Of a DNA stretch of 64,000 nucleotides, positions 50,993 through 64,000 are shown one piece after another. The stretch covers positions 29,221,943 to 29,285,942 of the forward strand of contig JABBOT010000005.1 of assembly GCA_016165875.1 (NCBI GenBank), in the 5' to 3' direction. A model generated the notes under the pieces. It ran no database searches. It saw only the letters and a list, made by a program, of their open reading frames with translations, and was not told the DNA's origin. Each line of letters opens with the position of its first letter. Position 1 is the first letter of the stretch. A program made the translations under genes and the position numbers. This stretch comes from Acanthopleura granulata (lineage: Eukaryota > Mollusca > Polyplacophora > Chitonida > Chitonidae).

Positions 50993-53694
50993 GATCACCG
51001 TATCAGTCCAGTGAGCAAACTAGCATTTCCTGAAAATATGAAACCATTCAGCTTAGAAAATGTACACATGCAAAGTTTGTCCCCAAATCTGGATAATCAC
51101 AGGGGCCTGTAAATGTGTAGGATGTCTATATGCAGTAGGACAGATAACTGACATGAAGTACCAAATCTCATGATCCATTTACACATACACAGAGATGTGA
51201 ATTTCTAGCCAAGTAACTTCTCTTCAAGATTTCTTAAAATTAGTAAAAGAATAAAATACTGAAATTAATATTCACTAAAGTACATAACCACTGCAGCATT
51301 GTAGAAAAGCAATTCATAAACAAGTACTCTGGAACGTCTTTGAGAGGAATTTAGAACTTCAGTTGTATAACATAACGAGGTAACATGTATATGGGTAACA
51401 ACTTTGTCACACCCCATTCTTTTCACTTGGGAGGAATACACGATTGTTGTCATAAATTTATGGAATCACGCTTTAATTAGCCAATCGAAATAAAGCTTTC
51501 ACAGCAGCTGTGTAATAATGTGGACTACTTTATAATCTGCAAAATAGCTGGCCACGACATTTTCATGGACAATTCCTTTTATGGCAAATGGTTTTGCTCT
51601 GTATTCCTGGTATGGTTACAAATACAATGCTGTCTCATAAAACATTGTTTCATGTGATCGACTTCCCTCTGACGGAAAACACTACTTTATCTGAAAATGT
51701 GAATTTTAAGACAATAGATGGTGAAAAGATTGATACCCAAGATAATCAAAGACACAAAGCACCGTCAACAGCTGTTTCTGATAAGTAGCATAAAGCAGTG
51801 TATAATCTGTTTACTAACTGCTGAGTGATCACCACACTTCTACATCTCATGGACAAAAAAGCTCTGCTTCCATCCAAGCTCATGCTAACTCACGTACATG
51901 AATGAGCATGGTGGTCAAGCAGTTTGATGATTGGTTAGAAATTCTACCCCACTTGTGAATTGCGAGCCATGTGCAAATATACATAATTAAATAGAGATGA
52001 CCGAAGTACTTGAAGTGTGTCACACAACGTACTAGTTTGTATGTTTACCTCCCAAATAATCTCTGTCGTGCTGATTATTTCTGCAAATAATAGGATTTGT
52101 TTCCTTGGTAGGTAACTTGTTTCCTCAGTAGATAAGCTTTAATCATGTATTTAATTTACATAAAAGTGAAATATCAGGATTTCCGTCCGTGATACAAGCA
52201 TTATAATTTCACACAGTTTATCGATGTCACTTTGGTGATAACATTTTTGGTGCTTCAAGGCCAGATTCCATGGGGTCAAAAAAAGACAAACCTTTTGTTT
52301 CATTATGTTCCAATCTGAGATCACCTTTATGACCTCACAATACACATTTAGTAAATGAACCTTGTTTTGTACGATTCAAATGATGAGAATGCGAGAATCG
52401 GTACAAAAGAAGGCTCAGGGTTATTGGGTTAAACCCTTAAACCTGGCAGAGGCCAGAGAAAATTGTTGCCTTTGATTCCTAAGCATGAAGGTAATTATAA
52501 CCTGACACACTTCCCACTTCTTATATTTAGCCAAACCTGGCCCGATCAACAATGCATTTCATCTGATGAAGGGATGACCAATTTACACGGTTAAGGTGAC
52601 TTCTGGATTAAACTTACCAGGTACATGTAGATATACAGCAATGTAAAGATGGAGCCTTCGAAAACTCATGGCGACTCCATTCTGTCACATGGTTATTCAG
52701 TTTTGTCCAAAAAGGTCACAGAGATGGATTGGTGAAACCTTCTATCATGAATGAGCTGATATCCTCCACACAATGCAGCTACATATATGGTACGGGTTGG
52801 CTGTGAACATCAAGGACATTATAAGTACGCAATAAGGCAACCTGAAGATAAAGTACCATAAATAATATGGATGTGGTAGTAATATAGGTATAAAAACACT
52901 AAAAATTAGTTTTACTATTTATGTAGTAATTTCACAAAGAAAACCCTCCTAAAACTGTATTCCCAAATGACACATACTGTCAAATAACTAGATGCCTAGC
53001 CTACAACATATCCAAATATCATCAGGGGTTCACCACTATTTTCTCAAAATAAATCAGCTGGAATGCAGGTACTAACGTCCTGTTGCCACAGAAATAGGGG
53101 GGCACTTGCTCATTGGATGATATTTTTCTCAGTTTAATTGTAGCCACAAGTAATGGACTTTTTTCCAACCATTATTTGTCATAGTTTATACCCGCAAAAT
53201 TATCTGGCAGTACTTCAACACACTTCAGACATACAGTCAATCCCTACCCATCCCCACTATTTTCTGTGCGCCTGAATCTTGGGTACAAAATCGAATTAGT
53301 GTTTTAAGCCGAGAGACACTCTACCACGTGAACATCCTCGATCCCCACCCAACTCTCCTCCACCTTAAGTTGCCCAGCCTCCGAGAGGTACATGTACATT
53401 GTCAATGCTTATCTGTATACATTCATCAGAAACACTAAAAACAAACCCTGCCATGCTAACAACTCACTGGATAAACTTAAAATCAAACTAATCAATAACT
53501 GTCCAAAGAGATACGTCATTCTGTTTGGCAAAATTGTTTGTGTAAAAAAGTATTGCACATCAACATGAAGAAGAACAAACCTGTGAACTTAAGAATGGTG
53601 AATGACAAGAGACACTAATCAACTGAACATGGTCTTATCAGTGCGTAGGAAATACACCATATCAGCCAAAATTTCATGGAATTTTTAAAAACCT

Positions 53695-53930
53695 AATTTA
53701 TTTATTTGATACTGTGTTTAACACCGTAAAAATGCTTTCAATAATATGACTGCTATCAGACTTTAATACTTGTGGAGGAAACTGGTGTGCCCAGAGTAAA
53801 CCACTTACCTTTCCCAGGTACCTGATACACCTGCCGATTTAAAGCTGCAGTCAAGCACCCAGAGCTTGATTCGAACACATGACCTCTTTAAGTTCACGGG
53901 TATGATACTTGCAATGTACCAGTGGTCAGC
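53695..53930 (-). repeat. R2 SINE, near full length
   Basis: TTTATTTATTTGATACTGTG, GTTTAACACCGTAAAAATGC, TGTGGAGGAAACTGGTGTGC, CCAGAGTAAACCACTTACC and GAGCTTGATTCGAACACATG. The last gives a B-box-like GTTCGAATC on the minus strand, so the head is on the right. Confidence 0.8.
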
Positions 53931-53982
53931 GATCTGAGACAGCAAGGCAGGAACATTGACTGAAACCAATTGCTGTACAAAA

Positions 53983-54143
53983 CAAGCCTGCAAATAGGTG
54001 CCTGACATTTTTAAAACCACCCCTTTGGACAAAGTGGTATGACCATGTTTTCCATGTTATTTACAACTAGACACATAGGTGATACCACTTCCAACAAAGG
54101 GGTACATGTTTTCAGAAGTGTCAGGCACCTATGTGCAAGCTTG
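53983..54143. repeat. 160-bp imperfect hairpin
   Basis: The left arm, 53983-54040 (CAAGCCTGCAAATAGGTGCC...CCCCTTTGG..AAGTGGTAT), pairs with the right arm, 54082-54143 (ATACCACTTCCAACAAAGGG...GGCACCTATGTGCAAGCTTG). It sits just right of the R2 SINE. Confidence 0.75.
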
Positions 54144-57100
54144 CAAATCATGGTACACTTTAACCAGGGTAAAAATATCATCTGAATTGCACTACACTAT
54201 ATGAACACGGAACTTCAAGGGGTTTACTCACCCACAAGTCATCCTTCTGTACTCACTGTTCGTACAGCAGAGCAACTATGTTTAATTGGTGAGAAACTCT
54301 ATGAAATTAGATGATTTACTGTCTATGATATACTCTGCCAGAGTGACTGCAAATAGTTGCAAGTCTTACAAGCTCTGGAACTCATGGCCGGCAAACCAAG
54401 TCTCATGATAACTACATGTAAAGCCATTACGTGCATGAAATAATGGATGCAATCAGTTATAATCAATAGGTTCTGATGATAATCTTTGAGATGTTTTTGT
54501 ATGCAAGAAGCATATATACGTACCTGAGTCTGACGTGGCGAGAGGCCTTCATCTTGGTTATTAAAGGTTCAGGTATATGTATTTCCGAACGCTTTGGGCA
54601 CACTTACATAAAAGCTCGTTGTTGAGTTCACGGTAGGCATACGGGGAGCCCAAGACATATACTGCACCCCAGAAGTTTTAACATGTAAACATTCATGTGC
54701 TCGTGTAACGTACAAGAACATCATAGTTGAGTGGGTAATATCATTCTCCATAAACCCAGATACTCTGTACGTGAATTGTTTTCATTTTTCAGCAAAAAGA
54801 AATTGTTAGGAGGAAAGTTCAATTTGCGTATTTTAATCACTATCACGTAGCTGGAGCTACACGCTCTGAGATGGACGATGCTTTCCCACCCACTGGGTTA
54901 TTTGTTTGTCTCCATGTGGTCATGGTGGTTGGAAACTGAATTGCAACTTCAATGAGGGGTCAGTGAGCTAAACAATGGCACAGAAATGATTTTTGGGCCT
55001 TGATTTCACTGATTTTCACTGATTACAACACACCGCAGTTGGCATGGTAGGAGAGGGGGGAATTTCATGAAGCAGTGTGTCAAACTGGAACATGTCAGAT
55101 ATCTGGTATAGTTGGCCTTATCATCTTTAGATTCAGCCCTGTGACATCCTGAGTTGGCACTAGTCAGGGCTAAGGACAGAGACAGCATCTGTAGCACTGT
55201 GGGCATAGTTTATGCCTTTGTCGATCGTTGCGCAGCGTTTTGAGGACAGCTCAGCAGTGTGAAAACAAATTAATCCCCTCGCAAAGCTTGAGGTAATGTT
55301 GTAGAGTTGTGACACCAAAGATCCAACTGACTTCATCTTGACAACCTACGAAAAGCTTGCGGAAATATGGCATGCATAAAGTAAAACCTTATAAATCAAA
55401 GGCAATGTGAACACAAACATGACAAGTGTGACACCACAAATTAATACTTTTTCGTGTTTTGACAGAAGGCAAACTTTCTAACCGGGTGCAATACTGGTAC
55501 ATGAAACTTGCAGTACATGTGAAAATCAGTGGATAAAGAATGTCCTGACATATATTGATTTCTTTTACAGAGCTATCATGGTTATTTAATATTTTGTTCA
55601 TACAAGGAATTAAGTAACATGTAAAAATATCTTACCTGTTTTATCCCTTGGAATGGTGGGAAGCATCAGTGTCTTGACATGTCTTTTTTCTACACGTTCA
55701 ATCCATTATGAAGTCCTCTCTGTAGTATATGCAGTTATACATCCATCACTGTCTGGCATATACATGTAAGCACACCTGCAGCTACATGTAAAAGGTACTG
55801 GCACTACAGCTGTAATCAGCCACTTGTCTATTGACGTCAGGTGGTTCAGCAAGCCATGTCCCCCAGCAACCTGGCCCGGAGTTTGCCTGTCTCCCACATC
55901 CTGGCCTGGCATGCCGTGGTCCAAGGATTCTCTCAGCCATAACCCTCCATACACATGTAGGCTCAAAGGTGTCTCCAGTTAGCCGGCCCTTGCAAATCAG
56001 ACAAACAGAGTTATGATCAATAATCTTTACTACATCATAACTGGAAAGCTTAAAAGCATTTAGATGTTGATGGGAAATGCACCATTAATGCATACTACAT
56101 TACTAGTTAGACGATACCAGTCTCTAATACCATAATTACACATACTTGCATTGTCTGATTGTGCATACACGTACATGTATACCTATGTAAAATGTCTTAA
56201 ATACATACATGTAAATATACATACACTAAATGTCAATCAGTCAACATGAAAGAAAAGTATCTGTAGTACACAACTATGTACATGATCAGTGCATATAACA
56301 CAGATATGGATATCACATGAGCTTGGCCATGCAGAGCAATAAGTCAGATGGCGGTCTTGAGTTGCCCAAACCTGCGCATGAGCATATCGCGTCATACGAT
56401 AGATAAATAAAAGCACGTGGTCATTCATGTGCATGTATTAACATTCCAGACTTCAGCGACAGCCCAGTATAGTGCTCATTTCTAATTTTTTTTCTGTGTT
56501 TTTGCTTCAGTTTTCCTCTTTAAACAGTTCTCGAGCATATGTATATATTCAGATGTCACATAGACACATTGAATTATGTGTGACTTCCTACTATTACAAT
56601 AATTTTAACATAGCCACGAAGGACTGTTTGTGTACCAGCAAAGGAATTCCAGTTACCACAGCTATTTGGCTTATTATTGTCGCTCACTTTCGGGTTGTGC
56701 AGCTGTCCTGAATTTGTGTGACAGACACGTTACCAAACAAAACAGGCAGCTTTGTCAGTTGGTAATGTCTGCAATACTATTGCACAAACAGAATTCTAGG
56801 CCATACATGTACTTTTGGCTCAATTAATTAAGCGGAAGAGATTTTATCTCTTTTAAGTACATAACTATAAACATTAATTCAAACACCTGTAATGAAAAGT
56901 GTACTTTAACCAGCAGACAGATATGTTACTGGAGAAGGACCTGACTAAATAATAAGATGTGACCTTGGTCATGTACTGGCGAGTAATATAATGGAGATAA
57001 TACTACACTTAATGCTTGCGTATACAGCATCCATGACTCAGCACCGAGACATTACCAGGACGTTATCAGCGAAATAGCATTTGGTCGACCAGATATGTTA

Positions 57101-57860
57101 CTACAGAAACCTTACTACAAATTCACTTGTGTCCTGGGTATTCAAATTTCCTGTCTGTTGAATCTGGTGTTCTGATGTCAGTGGAGTGATTTCATCTGCC
57201 AAGCTTATTTCCGGTCAAAATTAGGTTACACGTACCAAGAGAACACAGCGTTTTCAGAAACGTTTCAAGAGACAGTTTTCTAGAACTTGCTCCAGTGTTC
57301 AAACTTCAAATCCAGATGAAGTCAATAATTTGATGCCAAAATCTAAAACCAATCATAATCTACGAAATGATGGAGTTAGTCCCTGCCACATACCACATTT
57401 AGCAATGAGATGACTTCAGCTAGGAAACGCTGTGTTGTCTGAGATATATTCGCCTTGCAGGCACAATGCATTCCACAAACACAAGTCAATAATTAATCAA
57501 GTCATCAGCGAAAGTATCATCCAGAAATACCGCTTTATTTCTCACTGAATAAAGAGGGACATCTCGCTGATGTTCATGTCTCTAAGAAGGCACTGACAAC
57601 AATAAAACGCAGCAGACAATCCAATGTAAAATCACAGTTGATCAAACAAGTTATTACCAACTTTGAGAAAGATGATGGAAGTAGATGCCTGATTTGAAAA
57701 AATGACTGCGCAAAAGTAGAGGATATAAAAGGCAAGTATGTATCCTGAATGATTACTTGAGAAATCTGCATGAGAAATTCTGTATGAAGAACTCATCCAT
57801 TAAACTGCCTCAGCCTTCTGCAAGTTATGTCCCTAAAATATCTGCTTAATTAACATCATT

Positions 57861-58545
57861 GCTATCCAGAAATAAATGCCTGTGCACCAGGCATCAGAAC
57901 ATTGTACTCAAACTGAAATATCTTATATCTTTGGGAATTAAAATCTCTCCAAATCCAGAAGTGGTCAGCAGGTCTGTATCTAAAGACCAGATAGTAGAGA
58001 AATTGGCCATTATCAAACTCAGTGATGAGTGGATTGACTATGATGAGTGGAGGTGATTGAGGATGGTGTCAAAAAGAAAATGAGAATCATGAAAGTGACA
58101 GAAACTGGAAAAGACTTTGTGTCAATTGTTGCAGAAAGATATCAAAAATTTTTGGATCACATAGATCGAGTGGCAAAGCAGTACAGGGCTCTGCACCATC
58201 CGAACAGAACAGCGGTTTATACCATCTTTAGTTTGATTCCTGAGATGAAGGTTGTGATACCAAATCTTACAACAATTCACCAATGGATAGACAGTCCATC
58301 ATCTCATACCAAAACTGGTTCATTTTCTCTGTTGTCGCTTGTTCAACATTGCTGCTCATGAGAATTATTTGGACGTTGGGCACAGCAAGGGGCCCTGTGA
58401 TGGCATTCGTGGTACCTGCAACAGAATGGCTGCCCAGGTTGTCGAACAAGGAAAAGCTACAATTCAAGATGGACACAACTTCTACAAATGGGCATCAGAA
58501 AATGAGCAATCCATCCAATACTTGAATATGAATATAGATATAATA
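57861..58545 (+). pseudogene. Frameshifted relic of a transposon-associated protein
   Basis: Adjacent open stretches in three different frames (57859-58056, 58047-58361, then 58283 and 58339 onward) read as one degenerate protein. Recognisable pieces are a WIDSPSS/YQNWFIF segment followed by GHSKGPCDG, an RMA helix, IQDGHNFYKWASE and a YLN end. These match, from memory, a repeated invertebrate protein family with an HGKGPCDG-type motif that behaves like a mobile-element product. The middle of the protein seems missing. At least two frameshifts make it non-functional. Confidence 0.6.
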
Positions 58546-59906
58546 TAATATAGAATACAGCACCAGACACATACTGCTGAATGGTAACTGCATCCCAGAT
58601 GAGCACCATATCATGACTTCCAGCAGACAATATGAAAGTCAAGCCGTTGGATGCAAGGCGATACTAACTCTGCAGGCATTCTCCTCTGAGACTTTTTAAA
58701 GCACCGTATGCATTCCACACAAGCAATTAACCTTCATAAAAATGTTTCATTAAAACCTTTCACCAAATTTGATTCAATAAATGTGTGTTAACTAAATGGC
58801 AAGCAAACCCAGTAGACAAATGGCTTCCACTAAAAATTCCTTTCCCTTTGACACATGAATATTCAGGCTCAAGATGTGTGATGTTACACATTATGAAATG
58901 AAAATACCAAAATATCATCTAATTCAGGATTCTGAAAAGTGACTAATACACTGAAACATTGGAATTTTCCAACTATACTGCAACACAATTCTTGAATTGC
59001 TTCTCTTGTCCTTCATCTCACCAATTCCTGGACAGGAGTTTTCAGCAAACTTCAGGGAAATCAAATACAACTTAGTCCCCTAGAGGTGATAATGACCACA
59101 ACAGCATATCTGTTTCCAACAAAATTCCAATACCATATTCTAAGGAATCCTTCAATCAGATGTCCACGAAAGCCATATAAATTATTACTGGCATGTGCCA
59201 GAGCTGTGCATTTGTTTACCAGCAGGTACATTTCCAACATTTAAAGCCTGTACTGTAATAATTCATGCATGGGCTTCTTCTGTCAGTGTTCAGGTTTTCA
59301 TGGTCAATAGTCTCCGCATCCTCGGACGTACAAATACATTCATAACCAACCATAGGATACATAAAGATCTTCATAATACTACAAATTTGCGACGCGCATT
59401 TGGAATATCTAGAAATAATTCACTTTAGTGGATTTATTCATTAAGCCTTCCATATTATATAAACAAACGAATAGCATTGTGTTCAGTTGGAGAGGCACTG
59501 ATCTTTTGCACTGAACATGTTAAAGAGAAGACCCTGGAAGTATTGGGCAATTTGTGGTAAAAAGGGTATGGTTTGAAGATTTAATATGACCATCAAATTT
59601 TTTTAGAGATTTTCGTTCTGAAGCAACAAATTTTAAGGCAAGTCACAAGGCACACTCAATCACACCTGACTTGACATTTCACTGCTAGCAAGTGAAGGGA
59701 CTGATTCATGTCAATCAGCCAGCATCGAATCGGCCACATGTTGGTGTCTTCTGACATCCATGTGAGCTTACGGCAATGAAGTATATGTCTGCAAGAGAAC
59801 AACTGAACAATCATTGGATGGTGTTTTTTAAATCTTCAAACTTTACTCTTTTTACTACACTTTAAGTTATACTTCTCCAGTCTTCTCCTTTAATAAATTT
59901 AGCCAA

Positions 59907-59920
59907 AAAAAAAAAAAAAG
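59907..59920. repeat. Poly-A run
   Basis: About 14 consecutive A residues with no SINE body recognised beside them. Confidence 0.8.
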
Positions 59921-60334
59921 TGAAAGTTTCTTTCTTCACAATTAACAAAAAATCCCACTAGCACTACCAAACCAGTTCATATTAATGAAAGTGTCCTCAC
60001 TCTGTTGCTTTGGTGTTATATCTAGAATGCCATGTTACAAGTTTTCAACCTTAATCAAGGTCAGATGATCATGTTTATTGGACTGTTTGAAGAAATCTCA
60101 ATGTTTGTGCAATTTTGTACTTTTCAAAATCCCATACACTAAATAGCCTACAATAAAAATACATATAACTTACAAAGCATAAAGCAGAAAAACTCTGGGT
60201 TGCAGAGAAGATATCAATGGCAGGCTTTTGGTGTAATTTTTGAGCCAAGAAAACTTGATGATTTTTTCAACAAGGAACAGAAACAATGACCATCCAAATG
60301 TAAAACTTTATATGCACATACACTTACCTTACTG

Positions 60335-60420
60335 AATGTGGTTTAAATGCTCTACTCAAGAATAATACTGCAGCAGTCAGTTTCCAAGGTGGAGGAGACC
60401 AGGATGCCTGTGGTGAACAC
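60335..60420 (-). repeat. R2-like SINE fragment
   Basis: CTACTCAAGAATAATACTGC, AGTCAGTTTCCAAGGTGGAG and GAGACCAGGATGCCTGTGGT match the R2 core loosely. Confidence 0.5.
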
Positions 60421-61283
60421 TGGAACAGTGACAAGTCAATAAAGATTTTTGCACTGGTTAAGGTACAAATTTGCATGCCATACTGATTGAAAAGCAAATG
60501 TTTTTTGAAAAATTTACCACTACCCCAAATGATTAGTGTTACCAAGTCCCCGTGAACTATAACATCCCAAGACAAATTTTCTGTCCAACGCCAGGATTAA
60601 GCCTAGCACTGAAACAACATGCAAGTTCTGCTCTTTCCCACAATCCAGGATTGATCCAACAAAGACATCTTTGGTCGCACGTTTGATCACTGTTTTGAGC
60701 ACATTCACTCTATTAAGGCATCCTAGTGGTAACTTAACTAAATTATTAGCTATGGAGGAAGTAAATTATAAGTTTTTGACATATTTAAACTTCATCTTTT
60801 GTAGGAGAGGCTAGCGTAAACCTTTAAACTATTACAATTTGAATTCAAACTAGAACAATATAACAACTGATTTGAAGCCTAACAAATAATTCACACATTT
60901 AACACATCTTCTCCAATCTTCCTTTCATCAGCCAGAAGTTGAAATCTATTTAGCATAGCCAAGCCTTCTTGGTCAGACTGTGGATGAGGATAACTTGCTT
61001 CTATTCAAAGTTTTTCAAGAGTTTAATCCAAAGGTCCACCTGGTGGGAGTAAGGCACCAGTGTGCTCAGAAATATGAACATTCTGATACAAAGACATGTC
61101 TAACATTGAAATTCATATATAAACATGCAACTACCTTGGTGCTCTTTTTCACAAAACTTCATGAATCAGTTATGTTGTCTTCACATGAAACTATACTATT
61201 TAACTAGAATATCACTGAATTATCCGAAATGATACTTAGAACCCTTTACCTTCAAGTTGTATTATTTGGTGTGCATTTCTGTA

Positions 61284-61465
61284 TATTTATTTATTTGATT
61301 GGTGTTTTATGCCACACTCAAGAATATTTCACTTACAAAAAGGTGGCCAGCATTATGGTGGGAGGAAAGAGGACAGAGCCCGGGAGAAACCGACGACCAT
61401 CTGCATGTTGCTGTCAGACCTTCCCGGGCCTTCCTCAGACGGCCGGAGAAGAAGCCAACACTTCG
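61284..61465 (-). repeat. R1 SINE copy, well preserved body
   Basis: TATTTATTTATTTGATTGGT, CACTCAAGAATATTTCACTT, CCAGCATTATGGTGGGAGGA, AGAGCCCGGGAGAAACCGAC and ACGGCCGGAGAAGAAGCC. Confidence 0.9.
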
Positions 61466-61517
61466 GTATAATGAGCTCCTTAGTCTTTCAGTAAGTAATG
61501 AACTGAAAGACTGAGGT

Positions 61518-61640
61518 GTTTGGTGTTTTACGCCATACTCAAGAATATTTTATTAATCTGATGGCAGCCATCATTAAGGTGGGAGGAAACCGAAGAGAAC
61601 CCTAGGAAACAAGGCCATGACCATCCGCAGTTTGCTGTTG
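61518..61640 (-). repeat. R1 SINE fragment, second copy in tandem
   Basis: TTGGTGTTTTACGCCATACT, AAGAATATTTTATTAATCTG and GGTGGGAGGAAACCGAAGAG follow about 55 bp after the previous copy, in the same orientation. Confidence 0.82.
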
Positions 61641-64000
61641 TTCGCTGGACGTAGAAATGGGTAATGGTTGAAGGTGTGTGGAATGTGGATGTACCAGGAT
61701 GTGGAGGCCAAAATAAAATACCTCTCAAATCACATCTCGTTACCCAGTATATCTTCTGAATTAACTTAAGTAGAACCTGTAAGATACATCTAGTGCCACC
61801 TGCTTTTGTTAACGCTGTCCGTTATAGTACAATTCTTATCGTGCAAAATCAATTAACTTTGCTGATTCATAACATTCATAATTTAACACATGGTTCAGAA
61901 TGTTCTGTTGGAGGGGTTTTTTAAGCTTGGGTTGCTCTCACGTCGTATACTACAAGCAGAGTGGAGCAAGTTCACTGAAAAGTGGGTCAGCTACTAACAA
62001 TTAAAAGCACATACCTAATCTTTACAACTGCCCTGTTATCTAATATACTGTGAATGTGATTTCTGGCTATTATAATGCACAGTTCTAAGAATATATCCAT
62101 ATCCCAAGTCAACTTTCGCCTCGTCGTCTGCTAGCCACGACGATGACGATTGAGGTACCCGGCTGTGCGAGGCCGTGAGGACCGGTGTTTACATAGCAAT
62201 ATGTAAAATACGTGACATTCGCAAAAGGGCGACTTCTCCATACACGTGTTAATGATTCTGGAGAAGATATTGGCCTGTACCTAATCGGATCGTCTATCGT
62301 GTAGAAGGGTCTTTGTTGACCCAGTTTTATAGTCAACAAGTTTGTTTCTGGTCGACTTGACATAAGGTGAAGGTCAGCCACTTAAAACATTAAAAATAAT
62401 AATGGATTCAAAGTCAGGTGGTCATATGTATTTCATGTGCAATTTTTGAATTGCTCCAACTAACGATGACGCAAATTAATTACCGTACAACCGTTCAAAA
62501 CCCATGTGGATGTATATCCTCAATAAAACTGCATTTGTTCTTGCTATATGCGATCCCATCTAAGTCGATGGCAGTCATTGTTGTTGTTCATGTAATTTGT
62601 ATTCTTATTTCACTTCGCTCATTCCTTCGTATCCTTTGGTTCACTGATTTACCATTGGCGGTAAGTATGTAAAGAAGCAGTGTTTGTGTGTATTGATTAT
62701 TAATTTATGTAGATACTGTTCGTCATATGCCTTGGCCTAGAAGAAATTAGTTCGGATAAACAAATTTTGATGAACCCAAACCCAGTGTTCAATATGGCGT
62801 TGAAACTTCAACAGCCCTGGAAGATTAAAGAATAATAGGCTCTGTGAAATATATAGTTCACTTGTGTATGGAAGGTGTTACAGTTTTCTGTTGAATCAAC
62901 CACATCATGTCAGCCTCTTGCAGTTTTTGTGTGGATTTGATGCACGAATTGAGGCTTGACTCAGTCCATCTACATGATCTGGAGGGACTCATGTTATTTT
63001 AAAATCCTGGCCTGCATCGCAACACTAGAGTCCATTACTCGAACTAGAACAAATCGCCGCAGATTTGCAAATGTGAAGTTTTAATTGACACAAGTTGCAC
63101 TCCAACTCACCTCTTTTGCCCATTTCTACTATAATTTTCCCATTAAATATTGTATTCTACGCAGTGGACATCCGAGAACTTCACCCACTTGAGACAGTAG
63201 CAGGCAGACGACTCATTGAAAGATAACTTGAGAAGGGATTGTAAAATGAACAACACTGGACAATATTCTGAGAACTGTGGTTGACAATAATCAGAAATTA
63301 CATTATGTTTTAACAGTCTGCATAGCATATGTGAATAATGAATGTTTAGGAAACCTAGTTTTGGACCTATGAGGTCGTGAAGCAGAGTTCCCTATTAACT
63401 TCCATGTTTTTTCGACAATGTTTTCACAGCCATGACTCGGTGAGCATTGCATCTTGGTGTGAGTAAAACTGCTACTGCCCAGATCTCTGGGATCTCGTTG
63501 ACAGCACTTACACTGACTTCAGAAATCTGTTGCAATTTGTTTTAGTTCATGTGATGGACTCAGCATTGCGATGAACATAAGAATTTTAAAATAACACAGA
63601 GTCCATCTAGATGGACTAGGCTTAACCTAGACTGACACTTGGTTGCTTAATTCTACATCAACATACCTGCACAGGCAAAGCTACGGGAAATTGTGAACTT
63701 GATCTTCCTGTTCAAGTTTGCCTTTGAACATGGCTGAGATGCACAGACATAGGAAAAGTGTCAATAAGCAAAAAGATATTTTTATCCACACTGGTCTGAC
63801 TCACGTTTTGTCATGAAACTCTCAAAATGTAACATGACATTCTGTTAGTATGTGTGCTTGCACACCAATGCTTTTGTGACAAAGACATGTGCACATCCAT
63901 ACTTGATTGGATTATTAGTTTTAACTAAACTTCATTGTGCCTTTATGGTTTGTAGCATTTATTTACTGTTTTCTACTAGAACATTTTCAGATGTTTTCAA

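Larger units (their letters stand above)
51030..64000. other. Gene-poor right end
   Basis: Apart from the transposon relic, SINE pieces and one hairpin, nothing coding is supported. A CpG-richer patch at about 62100-62340 and a donor-like GTAAGT at about 62661 could mark the start of a gene that continues beyond the window, but neither is enough for a call. Confidence 0.5.

Noticed and set aside
55630..55970. Possible minus-strand exon region with a donor-like GTAAGA
   Set aside because: The peptide (86 codons) is not recognisable and does not connect in phase to the start exon at 50921. It could be 5' untranslated sequence, but this is unsupported.
62109..62381. Minus-strand frame in a CpG-richer patch
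   Set aside because: It begins at GTG, has no known domain and runs through AT-poor spacer. A promoter or untranslated exon is as likely.

Overview
This 64 kb window is animal nuclear DNA. It has widely spaced genes split by GT-AG introns, many tRNA-derived SINEs with (TAAA)n tails, numerous minisatellites, AT-rich spacers and a very frequent ACATGTA/TACATGTA motif. Together these suggest a marine lophotrochozoan, most likely a mollusc. That placement is inference from repeat style and gene families, not from a search. Many open frames in the window begin at non-ATG codons or lie inside tandem arrays whose period is a multiple of three, and these are not genes.

Left part (1-18 kb, + strand). 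A complete Cys-loop ligand-gated channel subunit of the nicotinic acetylcholine receptor type lies at 5857-12170. It has six coding exons that join in frame to 556 codons plus stop, and its exon sizes and phases match the family (45-nt and 110-nt exons). Its loop C has one cysteine rather than the adjacent pair, so it looks like a non-alpha subunit. An intronless class A GPCR of 338 residues, closest in style to adenosine receptors, follows at 17097-18113.

Middle (24-51 kb, - strand). At least one gene runs right to left over about 27 kb, with three confident 3' coding exons (24306-24497, 24962-25105, 26015-27106). They encode a serine/threonine-rich, acidic, probably cytoplasmic region followed by a C-terminal transmembrane anchor. 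Small upstream candidate exons lie at 30744, 33690, 35740, 36728, 44914 and 50921. I do not recognise the protein, and the 5' half of the model is incomplete.

Right part (51-64 kb). I see no convincing intact gene. At 57.86-58.55 kb lies a frameshifted relic of a transposon-associated protein. The rest is SINE fragments, a 160-bp hairpin and AT-rich spacer.

Repeats dominate. Two SINE families (called R1 and R2 here) share a GGAGGAAACC-type core and are nearly all in the same orientation. At least nine unrelated minisatellites (26, 27, 32, 39, 42, 46, 53, 63 and about 84 bp) and a ~165-bp GACCTTGA-rich satellite are present, and an imperfect 596-bp foldback lies at 20.43-21.03 kb. The genes show no shared pathway. 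Two are membrane receptors, but their proximity need not mean joint function.
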